Shown one piece after another: positions 1-5,410 of a stretch of 5,460 bases of DNA (positions are counted from its first letter, which is position 1; each line of letters starts with the position of its first letter). Under the pieces are notes generated by a model. That model did not search any database and was not told where the DNA came from. It worked only from the letters and a program-made list of their open reading frames with translations. Position numbers and translations under genes: made by a program. The stretch lies in assembly GCA_027073875.1 (NCBI GenBank), contig JALTEO010000401.1, forward strand, positions 1 to 5,460, read 5' to 3'. The DNA comes from Bacteroidales bacterium (GTDB lineage Bacteria; Bacteroidota; Bacteroidia; Bacteroidales; JALTDM01).

Positions 1-51
1 TTAATGATGTATGTATCTGTCTAAAACAGAGCGGTATGGAGAGCGTTTGCG

Positions 52-100
52 AGGCAATTTGTTTTTGTTATGAGATTGCTTCGTCGTGCTTTCTCGCAAT
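52..100 (+). repeat. REP-like dispersed element, copy 1
   Basis: This stretch contains the core GAGATTGCTTCGTCGTG and ends in CTCGCAAT. ATTGC at 75-79 and GCAAT at 96-100 can pair as a short hairpin. Positions 64-100 match 3360-3396 at 32 of 37 bases in the same orientation, and both copies are preceded by GGCAATT with a 3-base length difference. From general knowledge, the word GAGATTGCTTC...CTCGCAATGA recurs between genes in many bacterial genomes as a non-coding repeat. It has no coding role here. Confidence 0.6.
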
Positions 101-117
101 AAACGGATTAGTTTGAT

Positions 118-147
118 GAGATTCTTCACTTCGTTTAGAATGACAAA
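118..147 (-). repeat. REP-like element (GTCATTCTGAACGAAGTGAAGAATCT type), left arm
   Basis: Read on the minus strand this begins TTTGTCATTCTAAACGAAGT and ends GAATCTC. It closely resembles the widespread intergenic repeat whose usual form is GTCATTCTGAACGAAGTGAA. A plus-oriented relative lies at 194-223 (23 of 30 positions identical), so the two form an inverted pair with a 46-bp spacer, like paired REP sequences. In transcribed RNA the arms could fold into a long imperfect stem. Confidence 0.6.
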
Positions 148-193
148 ACAAAACAAAACAGAAAAAACCCAGAGACACCTTAAACCAGAACTA

Positions 194-223
194 TTTGTCA
201 TATTGAGCGAAGCGAAATATCTC
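194..223 (+). repeat. REP-like element, right arm of the inverted pair
   Basis: This begins TTTGTCATATTGAGCGAAGC and ends TATCTC. It is the diverged inverse of 118-147 and belongs to the same dispersed family, recognisable by the GAGCGAAGCGAA core. A further fragment of the family start, TTTGTCATCCTGA, appears at 3417-3429 near the end of the second repeat block. Confidence 0.55.
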
Positions 224-282
224 TATTCTACTTTTTTTGTGTCTTCAAACTTGTCCGAGAAGCCGGTATTTTTTCTACGAAG

Positions 283-333
283 CACCCGTACTACATACCC
301 GCACAGGCGGGTGTCTCAACCAACGAAGTACGG
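283..333. other. GC-rich nested hairpin downstream of the sulfotransferase gene
   Basis: An inner perfect stem pairs ACCCGC (297-302) with GCGGGT (307-312) around the loop ACAG. An outer stem pairs CCGTACT (286-292) with AGTACGG (327-333). A competing pairing joins CACCCG (283-288) to CGGGTG (308-313). It starts 14 bases beyond the sulfotransferase stop codon, so it could protect or end the operon mRNA. Neither side carries the U-run expected of an intrinsic terminator, so termination is not claimed. Confidence 0.45.
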
Positions 334-339
334 AATAAT

Positions 340-356
340 ACCGATGCTAAAAGGAA
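340..356. repeat. 17-bp word shared with the terminator region (copy 1)
   Basis: ACCGATGCTAAAAGGAA here is identical to 2747-2763. Read on the minus strand, the similarity continues past the 17-mer for six more bases with two mismatches. This copy contains the stop codon of the sulfotransferase gene (347-349) and its last two sense codons. The other copy forms the right arm of the hairpin at 2723-2755. A shorter related word, AATACCGATG, occurs at 337-346 and again at 377-386. Confidence 0.5.
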
Positions 357-1288
357 TCAAGCCAATACATTAAATCAATACCGATGAGGTTTGATGTTTT
401 TTGTAAGTCTTTTTCAAAAAATGGCAGTAGAAATTCTTTGTTCTTTTTGCTGATAGTTTTTTCTCCTTTATCGAAAAATAAGGGCTTTAATTTTTGTTTT
501 GCTTTATTGCCAAGCATTTTTCCCATAACTTGCTTTATTCCAATATCTGAAACTAATTTATTCGCTTTAGAGAATCTGGGAATCTCCGCTGTGTTTTTCT
601 CTATTAACTTGGATAAATTTATGGGTTCAACCGAAAGAAATTGCCATATTTCATTAAACGATTTTTCCGGTTCATTTATAAGTTTATCAAATAGAATAAC
701 TTTTATCTGATTTTCAGGGAAAATGTCAAAATATCTTTTCAGTTGATTATGGTAAAGACTTAACTCAATGAACAATTCGGATTGTCCCCAGCCCTTTACG
801 GGATTTTTTATGTCATTTTCTATGGCTTTACGAAAGTCTAATGCCGTAAATCCATACCGTAGAGCCATTTGATAGTGTGAAAAACTGCGTTTAACCGGAT
901 TTCGAATGATCGCAATAATTTTAGCCGAAGGGTTAAACGAAAAAATGTTTTTAGCGGCTTCCGTTGAGTAAAGATAAGAAGTGCTTGCTTCACCAACTAT
1001 TTTTTGATTATTCCTTTCCCTGAAAAGTTGATTGTATTGTGAAAGGTCTCTAACAAAACTGAGCTGCAATTCTTTGAGAGGCGTTTTATTAAAATAGGAA
1101 TCATCTACAAAAACAGTTCTTTTTTTGTAAGCGGCTGTAAAATCCTCAATCTTAATATCAGTTGAAAAAAAGTTGGGTTCCTTCAGCGGACTAAAATAAA
1201 TATCGGGATGTGTTTTCAGTTGATAGTAAAGTGAAGTTGTTCCTGCTTTTGCGGCTCCTATAATGAAAAGATTAGGTATGGTATTCAT
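347..1288 (-). CDS. PAPS-dependent sulfotransferase
   Basis: This 313-residue cytoplasmic enzyme should transfer a sulfuryl group from PAPS to a carbohydrate or lipid acceptor. The PAPS 5'-phosphosulfate loop is at residues 9-20 (IIGAAKAGTTSL), followed by the family-typical HPDIYFSPLKEPNFF (27-41). GEASTSYLYS (99-108) is the usual central strand, and IRNPVKRSFSHY (128-139) is the 3'-phosphate-binding motif, with Arg129 and Ser137 as expected ligands. LYHNQLKRYFDIFPENQIKV (178-197) and the following DKL...EP...FLSV are conserved in the Sulfotransfer_1/3 and heparan-sulfate-like families. No signal peptide or membrane segment is seen and the length is normal. The ATG starts 3 bp after the flippase stop, so the two genes are almost certainly co-transcribed and perhaps translationally coupled. 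That neighbour suggests a surface glycan or glycolipid acceptor; the true acceptor cannot be read from sequence. The final codons lie within a repeated word (340-356). Confidence 0.9.
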   Translation of the reverse strand: MNTIPNLFIIGAAKAGTTSLYYQLKTHPDIYFSPLKEPNFFSTDIKIEDFTAAYKKRTVFVDDSYFNKTPLKELQLSFVRDLSQYNQLFRERNNQKIVGEASTSYLYSTEAAKNIFSFNPSAKIIAIIRNPVKRSFSHYQMALRYGFTALDFRKAIENDIKNPVKGWGQSELFIELSLYHNQLKRYFDIFPENQIKVILFDKLINEPEKSFNEIWQFLSVEPINLSKLIEKNTAEIPRFSKANKLVSDIGIKQVMGKMLGNKAKQKLKPLFFDKGEKTISKKNKEFLLPFFEKDLQKTSNLIGIDLMYWLDSF

Positions 1289-1291
1289 TGG

Positions 1292-2623
1292 CTATATAAA
1301 CGGAAAAGTTACAAATTTAAATTTTTTATAGATAAACCACTGTGTAATCAGATTCCAAAAAATAGTGGTTGTGGCAGTGGCGATAGCTGCCCCTGAAATG
1401 CCGTAAAGCGGAATCAAAATAAAGTTTAATATAAAATTTAGAACAGCACTGAAAAGCAGAATATTTTGAACAATCTTTTCGTATCCTGTCATATTTAGAA
1501 TGTGAACGGTAGAACCGGATATGGCACTAAAAAACATACCCGTAGCCAATATCAGAAGTGTGGTTTGACCGCCAACAAACTCATTTCCGAATATTTTTAA
1601 TAAATAATCGGGAAAAAATACTATTCCCAAAAATATTGGCAAAGAAGATAAGATTATGAGAAAAGTAGTCTGTTTGACAAATTTCCGAAAACGGAGCAAT
1701 TCATTTTTAAGCTCAGCATATTTAGGCATAGCAATTGTGTTGATGCCAATCAATACAATGGTAGTTAACGATGCAATCTTTAAAGAGGTGTTGTAGATGC
1801 CAACATCTGTTTCAGACTTAAAGGCACTTAGCATAAGGGTGTCAGTCCAGTTCATTATCAGAAAAAGGGAGTTGGACAGAAGCATAGGAATTGTTGTTTT
1901 CAGAATCTTACGATTAGTAAGCGGAAAAAGGGAAGATGGTTTTGAATAGCCGATATTTTTAACCGTGAAAATAAAACTAATAAACATCAGTAAAATGATG
2001 GTCGTCAAAAGTGCATAGATAATTGTGTTTAATCCTGTGGTCCATTGAAAAACAACAAGCACAAGTAAAATAAATGAAAGGAAAAGATTAATACTGCCGT
2101 TTTGTAAAATGGAATATACCGTAATTTTTTTTAATGCCTTTTGAGTTTCAGCATTGAAATTGAGAAAAGTCAACGGTAAAATCCCAAACGATAAATAAAA
2201 AATATATTTTCCATAAGTTTCGGAATTAAAGAAAATCTGGCTTAAGTCTTTTGAAAAAAATAGCATTGTGAGCGTAACCAGAATTCCTGAAATTGTAATA
2301 AAGTTGATGGATTTAAAATAAATTCCGGAAACATTATGCGGTTCGTTCTTGCTGGAAAATTCTGCAATATATTTAACAATTGATGTGTCAAAACCTAATT
2401 TAGAGAAAACGACACTAACCATAATTAATGTCCAAACCGTAGAAAAAAAACCGACACCTTCGGCACCGTAATATTTGGCTAACAGGTAAAATAATAAATA
2501 ACCTGAAAGAATAGCTAATGCTCTAAAAAACATAGCAATAGCACTGCCTTTTACCAGTTCTTTCAGATGGAAGTCATTTTTAGCTTTATGAATATTGGAT
2601 TTTATTTTCTTTTGGATATTCAT
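1292..2623 (-). CDS. Polysaccharide flippase (Wzx/MOP superfamily)
   Basis: This 443-residue inner-membrane protein fits the polysaccharide-biosynthesis branch of the MOP/MATE exporter superfamily, which moves undecaprenyl-linked oligosaccharides across the membrane. A basic, soluble N-terminus (1-25) is followed by about 12 hydrophobic segments, roughly at 27-50, 60-78, 105-123, 139-157, 170-192, 200-221, 243-262, 284-300, 317-337, 355-375, 384-405 and 409-431. Family-like signatures are YYGAEGVGFFS (51-61) after the first segment, the NWTDTLMLSAF region (258-268) in the seventh, and YGISGAAIATA (407-417) in the last. The ATG is supported by a promoter-like element 40-47 bp upstream; no Shine-Dalgarno sequence is present. 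It leads a two-gene operon with the sulfotransferase. The gene is visibly more AT-rich than ftcD, as is common for polysaccharide genes that transfer between strains. The substrate is unknown. No glycosyltransferase or polymerase gene is in the window. Confidence 0.88.
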   Translation of the reverse strand: MNIQKKIKSNIHKAKNDFHLKELVKGSAIAMFFRALAILSGYLLFYLLAKYYGAEGVGFFSTVWTLIMVSVVFSKLGFDTSIVKYIAEFSSKNEPHNVSGIYFKSINFITISGILVTLTMLFFSKDLSQIFFNSETYGKYIFYLSFGILPLTFLNFNAETQKALKKITVYSILQNGSINLFLSFILLVLVVFQWTTGLNTIIYALLTTIILLMFISFIFTVKNIGYSKPSSLFPLTNRKILKTTIPMLLSNSLFLIMNWTDTLMLSAFKSETDVGIYNTSLKIASLTTIVLIGINTIAMPKYAELKNELLRFRKFVKQTTFLIILSSLPIFLGIVFFPDYLLKIFGNEFVGGQTTLLILATGMFFSAISGSTVHILNMTGYEKIVQNILLFSAVLNFILNFILIPLYGISGAAIATATTTIFWNLITQWFIYKKFKFVTFPFI

Positions 2624-2662
2624 TAACGAAGTTTCATTAAACTACAGCTTATATAAAGACAA

Positions 2663-2693
2663 CAAAATTAGTAAAAAGGTTTATGTTGACACC
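2663..2693 (-). promoter_or_regulatory. Bacteroidota-type promoter of the flippase-sulfotransferase operon
   Basis: On the minus strand TAATTTTG (2670-2663) fits the -7 consensus TAnnTTTG at every fixed position. Nineteen bases upstream, GGTG (2693-2690) keeps only the TG of the -33 consensus TTTG. Transcription would start near 2656-2658, giving a leader of about 34 bases before the flippase ATG. It lies just downstream of a terminator-like hairpin, so the operon appears to be independently transcribed. Confidence 0.5.
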
Positions 2694-2718
2694 GTTTTTT
2701 TCTTGAAAGTTGAATTTT

Positions 2719-2755
2719 AAAAAGCATCAGTGTTGTTTGAAACAACACCGATGCT
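2719..2755 (-). terminator. Intrinsic terminator-like hairpin upstream of the flippase promoter
   Basis: Arms at 2723-2737 and 2741-2755 pair over 15 positions around the loop 2738-2740. The one imperfect position (2729/2749) is a G-U wobble in minus-strand RNA but an A-C mismatch in plus-strand RNA. Only the minus-strand transcript is followed by a U-run (2723-2719). Both points favour minus-strand function. It would stop read-through from the ftcD side about 50 bases before the flippase promoter. The closest upstream gene ends over 800 bp away. Confidence 0.6.
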
Positions 2756-2763
2756 AAAAGGAA
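2747..2763. repeat. 17-bp word shared with the sulfotransferase 3' end (copy 2)
   Basis: Identical to 340-356. In this copy the first nine bases form part of the right arm of the terminator-like hairpin, and the last base touches the start of the first 225-bp repeat unit. Confidence 0.5.
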
Positions 2764-2988
2764 AGAGAACACCGATATCAGAAATTAACTTAACCGAATA
2801 TGTTTCGCACCTACGGTGCTTGGTTTTCTGTCTGTTATGTTGTTACAAAGGTTCTGTCCCTAACGGGACAATTAATAATTAATGCTAAAGGCATTCGTAA
2901 TTCCTAATTAATAATTCGTAATTGTAAATTTAGGCACTCCAAACTTTAGGCATTGTTATCGCACAGCTTGTCCCTTTGTGAAATCCTT
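2764..2988. repeat. 225-bp direct repeat, unit A
   Basis: This unit matches 3026-3250 at 223 of 225 positions with no gap; the differences are at 2777 (A versus T) and 2858 (C versus T). It carries three short hairpins: GCACC/GGTGC around TAC (2807-2819), TGTCCC/GGGACA around TAAC (2855-2870), and AATGC/GCATT around TAAAG (2881-2895). An AT-rich stretch follows with two copies of ATTCGTAATT, then two TTTAGGCA words. A plus-strand reading from the ATG at 2800 stays open only into the AT-rich part, so the unit looks non-coding. It is probably a small dispersed intergenic element. Confidence 0.85.
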
Positions 2989-3025
2989 CCCAGTTTATCT
3001 CGTATATTAATATCGAATATCAATT

Positions 3026-3250
3026 AGAGAACACCGATTTCAGAAATTAACTTAACCGAATATGTTTCGCACCTACGGTGCTTGGTTTTCTGTCTGTTAT
3101 GTTGTTACAAAGGTTCTGTTCCTAACGGGACAATTAATAATTAATGCTAAAGGCATTCGTAATTCCTAATTAATAATTCGTAATTGTAAATTTAGGCACT
3201 CCAAACTTTAGGCATTGTTATCGCACAGCTTGTCCCTTTGTGAAATCCTT
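3026..3250. repeat. 225-bp direct repeat, unit B
   Basis: Second copy of unit A, in the same orientation and offset by 262 bp, after a 37-bp spacer (2989-3025). Its base change at 3120 turns one pair of the TGTCCC hairpin into a U-G wobble in plus-strand RNA and an A-C mismatch in minus-strand RNA. The near identity implies recent duplication or ongoing gene conversion. Unique sequence resumes sharply at 3251. Confidence 0.85.
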
Positions 3251-3258
3251 TTGTGTGG

Positions 3259-3278
3259 TTTATTGCCAAAGCAATAAA
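3259..3278. other. Perfect 8-bp hairpin
   Basis: TTTATTGC (3259-3266) pairs with GCAATAAA (3271-3278) around the loop CAAA. It lies just beyond repeat unit B and next to the larger hairpin at 3285-3325. It has the same architecture as the hairpins inside the repeat units: a short perfect stem capped by a small A-rich loop. Confidence 0.5.
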
Positions 3279-3325
3279 AATCTTCTTAAGTGAGAGTGTG
3301 TCTCAAAGACACGCCCTCACTTAAG
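3276..3325 (-). terminator. Large hairpin, candidate ftcD terminator
   Basis: CTTAAGTGAG (3285-3294) pairs with CTCACTTAAG (3316-3325), and GTGTCT (3298-3303) with AGACAC (3307-3312), around the loop CAA. The three positions between the two stems (3295-3297 with 3313-3315) give one mismatch, one pair and one wobble on either strand, so about 19 positions stack. On the minus strand a U5 run (3280-3276) follows four bases after the stem. This is the first strong hairpin downstream of ftcD, though about 250 bases past its stop codon. It could instead be a repeat component. Confidence 0.45.
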
Positions 3326-3350
3326 CTGCCGGCAAGTAAAGTATGAGTCT

Positions 3351-3396
3351 GGCAATTCGTTTGTTATGAGATTGCTTCATTGTGACTCCTCGCAAT
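3351..3396 (+). repeat. REP-like dispersed element, copy 2
   Basis: Same family and orientation as 52-100: GGCAATT, then TTTGTTATGAGATTGCTTC, ending CTCGCAAT, with 32 of 37 bases identical over the core. The two copies lie outside opposite ends of the flippase-sulfotransferase operon and the 225-bp repeats. The inner ATTGC/GCAAT stem is conserved despite five differences in the loop region. Confidence 0.6.
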
Positions 3397-3572
3397 GATG
3401 CCGGTAATTTCTGATTTTGTCATCCTGAAAAATGTTTATCCTGATCAAAGCAAAGGAGTATGTAAAGAATATCTTATTTGCTGATAATCAGAAGAGTGAG
3501 TTTATTTCTTTCCACTGCTTACAAATTCAATATATGTCAATTCCTTCCATTTTGTATCGGTGCAATTTAAGA

Positions 3573-5273
3573 CTACTCTTCAATTTTAGTATTCACAATT
3601 GCCAAAATCTCTTTTTCTGTTGCTATCGTTTTTTCTTCAATAGTTTGTGCTTCGCTTAGTATTTTTGTCAGCCATTCGTCTTTTTTTACGCCGGCGGCAT
3701 TAATCTTAACATTCAGGTGAGCACCCATGACGGCACTGCGGACAGCCAAAGCACCAACGCCGGCATCGGATACCGAATTAGGATTCCCGATTTCTGCCAT
3801 GGCTTTAATTACTTCCAAACTTTCATAAGCCAGTTTCATGGTTTGGAATGGCACTTCAATAGCAAATTTTGTGGCATCAGCTATGGCTTGTTGACGGGCG
3901 GCTTTTTCGTCCTCGGTTTTTTTAGGCAATCCGAAAGCATCCATAATCTTGTTAAAAGCATTGGTGTCTTCATCTACCATTTTGTTCAGGGCATCGTGAT
4001 AATATTTGCCTTTCTCCGCCCAGTCGGAAAATTCTTCCCAACGGTCGTCCCAACCGCGTTTGTGCGATGACAAGTTAGCTACCATAGTTGCCAGTGCGGC
4101 ACCGAGTGCTCCCATATATGCTGAAATGGAACCGCCACCGGGAGCAGGTGATTCAGATGCCGTTTCTTCCATAAAACCGGTCAACGACATATCAATCAGT
4201 TTCTTTTTCGACTTGTCTTCCAGAACATATTCTATAATTTTCTCTTCCGGCTTAAATTTGTACAAATCATCTAATCCCATTGATTTTACGGCGATTTTTA
4301 TCAGTTCTTTGTCCGATACGCCCGTGGAACGGTTTTGTTTCCGTAGAAAATATTTTCCGGCATCCAACATGGCTTTCAATGGAATTAATCCGACTAATTC
4401 AGATCCGGTTACACGAATACCGCGGGCATCGGCTTTTTTGCAAACCTCATCGAAAGCAATATGAACAGGGGTAATGCTGATATTGGTCAAGTTCATTGAA
4501 ATCTGAGCTATGCCAAATTCTTCAATATACCAGCCGATAGCTTTTACGGCTTTGAGTGAACCGGGAATCCAAACAGGATTTCCTTTTTCGTCTTTAACGA
4601 GCTTGCCTGTAATGGGATTGCCTTCGCGTTTTTTCCTTCCGCGTTCACGCACATCAAAGGCAATGGCATTGGCACGACGGGTGGAAGTGGTATTCAAATT
4701 TACATTAAAAGCAACTAAAAAGTCGCGGGCACTTACGGCAGTAGCACCGGTTTTAGCGACATAATCGTTAAATTCGGCAGGACCAAAGTCGGGTTTCATT
4801 TTCGGGTTTGCCAATTTTTCTGCTAAGCCCTCGTATTCGCCGGCACGGCAATATGCCAAATTGCGACGAGGTTCTTCAAAAGCGGCATTCTCGTAGCAAT
4901 AAATAGGAATATTTAATTCATTTCCTATCCGTTCAGCTAACTTACGGGCATATTCCACGGTTTCTTCCATGGTGATATTGGAAACCGGTACCAGCGGACA
5001 AACATCCGTAGCACCGAATCGTGGATGTTCGCCATGGTGTTTACGCATATCAATAATTTCGCTTGCTTTTTTGACGGCAACAAAAGCCGCTTCCAAAACC
5101 GGCTCGGGTTCGCCTACAAAGGTTACTACTGTGCGGTTGGTCGCTTTTCCCGGGTCAACATCGAGGAGTTTGACACCTTCTACTTTTTCTATTTCATCGG
5201 TAATTTGCTTGATGATGGTCATATCGCGACCTTCACTGAAATTCGGAACGCATTCGATTAATTTCTTTTCCAT
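3573..5273 (-). CDS. ftcD: Bifunctional glutamate formimidoyltransferase / formimidoyltetrahydrofolate cyclodeaminase
   Basis: A 566-residue cytoplasmic fusion enzyme that closes histidine degradation. It moves the formimino group from N-formimino-L-glutamate to tetrahydrofolate, then releases ammonia to give 5,10-methenyl-tetrahydrofolate. The N-terminal transferase domain (about 1-180) opens with ECVPNFSEGRD (7-17) and contains MRKHHGEHPRFGATDVCPLV (76-95), where His83 matches the expected catalytic histidine. The second transferase domain (about 181-325) includes FLVAFNVNLNT (185-195), and NLTN plus TPVH (261-271). A linker leads to the helical cyclodeaminase domain (about 356-560) with SPAPGGGSISAYMGALGAAL (375-394), DEDTNAF (434-440) and NPNSVSDAGVGA (498-509). 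All expected motifs are present and the length is normal for the fused form. The start fits because the family's conserved N-terminus begins a few residues later. No Shine-Dalgarno sequence precedes it. No other hut gene is in the window, so ftcD appears monocistronic here. Confidence 0.95.
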   Translation of the reverse strand: MEKKLIECVPNFSEGRDMTIIKQITDEIEKVEGVKLLDVDPGKATNRTVVTFVGEPEPVLEAAFVAVKKASEIIDMRKHHGEHPRFGATDVCPLVPVSNITMEETVEYARKLAERIGNELNIPIYCYENAAFEEPRRNLAYCRAGEYEGLAEKLANPKMKPDFGPAEFNDYVAKTGATAVSARDFLVAFNVNLNTTSTRRANAIAFDVRERGRKKREGNPITGKLVKDEKGNPVWIPGSLKAVKAIGWYIEEFGIAQISMNLTNISITPVHIAFDEVCKKADARGIRVTGSELVGLIPLKAMLDAGKYFLRKQNRSTGVSDKELIKIAVKSMGLDDLYKFKPEEKIIEYVLEDKSKKKLIDMSLTGFMEETASESPAPGGGSISAYMGALGAALATMVANLSSHKRGWDDRWEEFSDWAEKGKYYHDALNKMVDEDTNAFNKIMDAFGLPKKTEDEKAARQQAIADATKFAIEVPFQTMKLAYESLEVIKAMAEIGNPNSVSDAGVGALAVRSAVMGAHLNVKINAAGVKKDEWLTKILSEAQTIEEKTIATEKEILAIVNTKIEE

Positions 5274-5307
5274 ATTGTTGATGTTTAGTTGTCAATTTTT
5301 AAAGTCT

Positions 5308-5315
5308 CGAAAATA
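5308..5315 (-). promoter_or_regulatory. Possible -7 element of the ftcD promoter
   Basis: On the minus strand TATTTTCG (5315-5308) differs from the Bacteroidota -7 consensus TAnnTTTG at one fixed position. It would give a leader of about 30 bases before the ftcD ATG. No convincing -33 TTTG lies 19-21 bases upstream. That stretch instead holds the word ACTTATCAT in minus-strand reading (5338-5330), which recurs near 5411, so the promoter may depend on a regulator. Weak evidence. Confidence 0.3.
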
Positions 5316-5329
5316 CATTTTTTCCGTAT

Positions 5330-5338
5330 ATGATAAGT
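5330..5338. promoter_or_regulatory. Possible operator half-site near the ftcD promoter
   Basis: ATGATAAGT here is the exact reverse complement of ACTTATCAT at 5411-5419. It sits where the -33 region of the proposed ftcD promoter should be, a place where a bound regulator would act. A 9-bp match in AT-rich DNA can occur by chance. Confidence 0.25.
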
Positions 5339-5410
5339 GATTTTGGGAAATAATTTATTTGATCTTAATAGGAGAATACTAATTTTTAAATATGTTATCG
5401 TGCATAATAA

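Larger units (their letters stand above)
1..346. other. Gene-free repeat-bearing region downstream of the sulfotransferase
   Basis: No credible gene was found here. Open frames exist on both strands, but their translations run through dispersed-repeat DNA; peptides such as VILNEVKNL and VILSEAKYL are what REP-like elements produce when translated, not a conserved protein. The stretch holds one REP-like element near 52-100, an inverted pair of another element at 118-147 and 194-223, and a GC-rich hairpin at 283-333. Nothing further is recognisable between these. The start of the window may cut a larger repeat cluster. Confidence 0.6.
2624..3572. other. Gene-free repeat block between ftcD and the flippase operon
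   Basis: About 950 bp without a supportable gene. From left to right it holds the flippase promoter, a minus-strand terminator-like hairpin, two copies of a 225-bp direct repeat separated by 37 bp, an 8-bp perfect hairpin, a 41-base hairpin, a REP-like element, and about 170 bp next to ftcD with an open plus-strand frame that may be a gene remnant. The word TCAGAAATTA occurs at 2778-2787 and 3040-3049, and inverted at 3405-3414, so related ends may bound the block. No transposase or tRNA is visible. Confidence 0.7.

Noticed and set aside
1..201. Minus-strand open frame of 66 codons
   Set aside because: Its translation runs through REP-like DNA (VILNEVKNL), has no start-site support and resembles no protein family.
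297..312. Intrinsic terminator of the sulfotransferase operon
   Set aside because: The stem is GC-rich, but no U-run follows on the minus strand. It was kept only as a hairpin.
86..373. Plus-strand open frame of 95 codons
   Set aside because: It covers the same repeats (VILSEAKYL) and the hairpin at 283-333, and runs into the 3' end of the sulfotransferase gene on the opposite strand.
384..710. Plus-strand open frame opposite the sulfotransferase gene
   Set aside because: It is antisense to a conserved enzyme, and its composition is what the complementary strand predicts.
2800..2910. Small protein from the ATG at 2800 inside repeat unit A
   Set aside because: The frame crosses three hairpins, ends in the AT-rich tract and shows no domain. 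The two unit differences give no evidence of protein-level selection.
2764..3250. CRISPR-like array
   Set aside because: There are only two repeat units, each 225 bp, with one 37-bp spacer. This does not fit CRISPR repeat or spacer sizes, and no cas gene is present.
3717..5340. Several plus-strand open frames of 64-152 codons opposite ftcD
   Set aside because: They are antisense to a well-conserved gene, overlap one another and show no recognisable protein features.
5274..5340. Riboswitch or long structured leader for ftcD
   Set aside because: The likely leader is only about 30 bases and no extended fold is visible.
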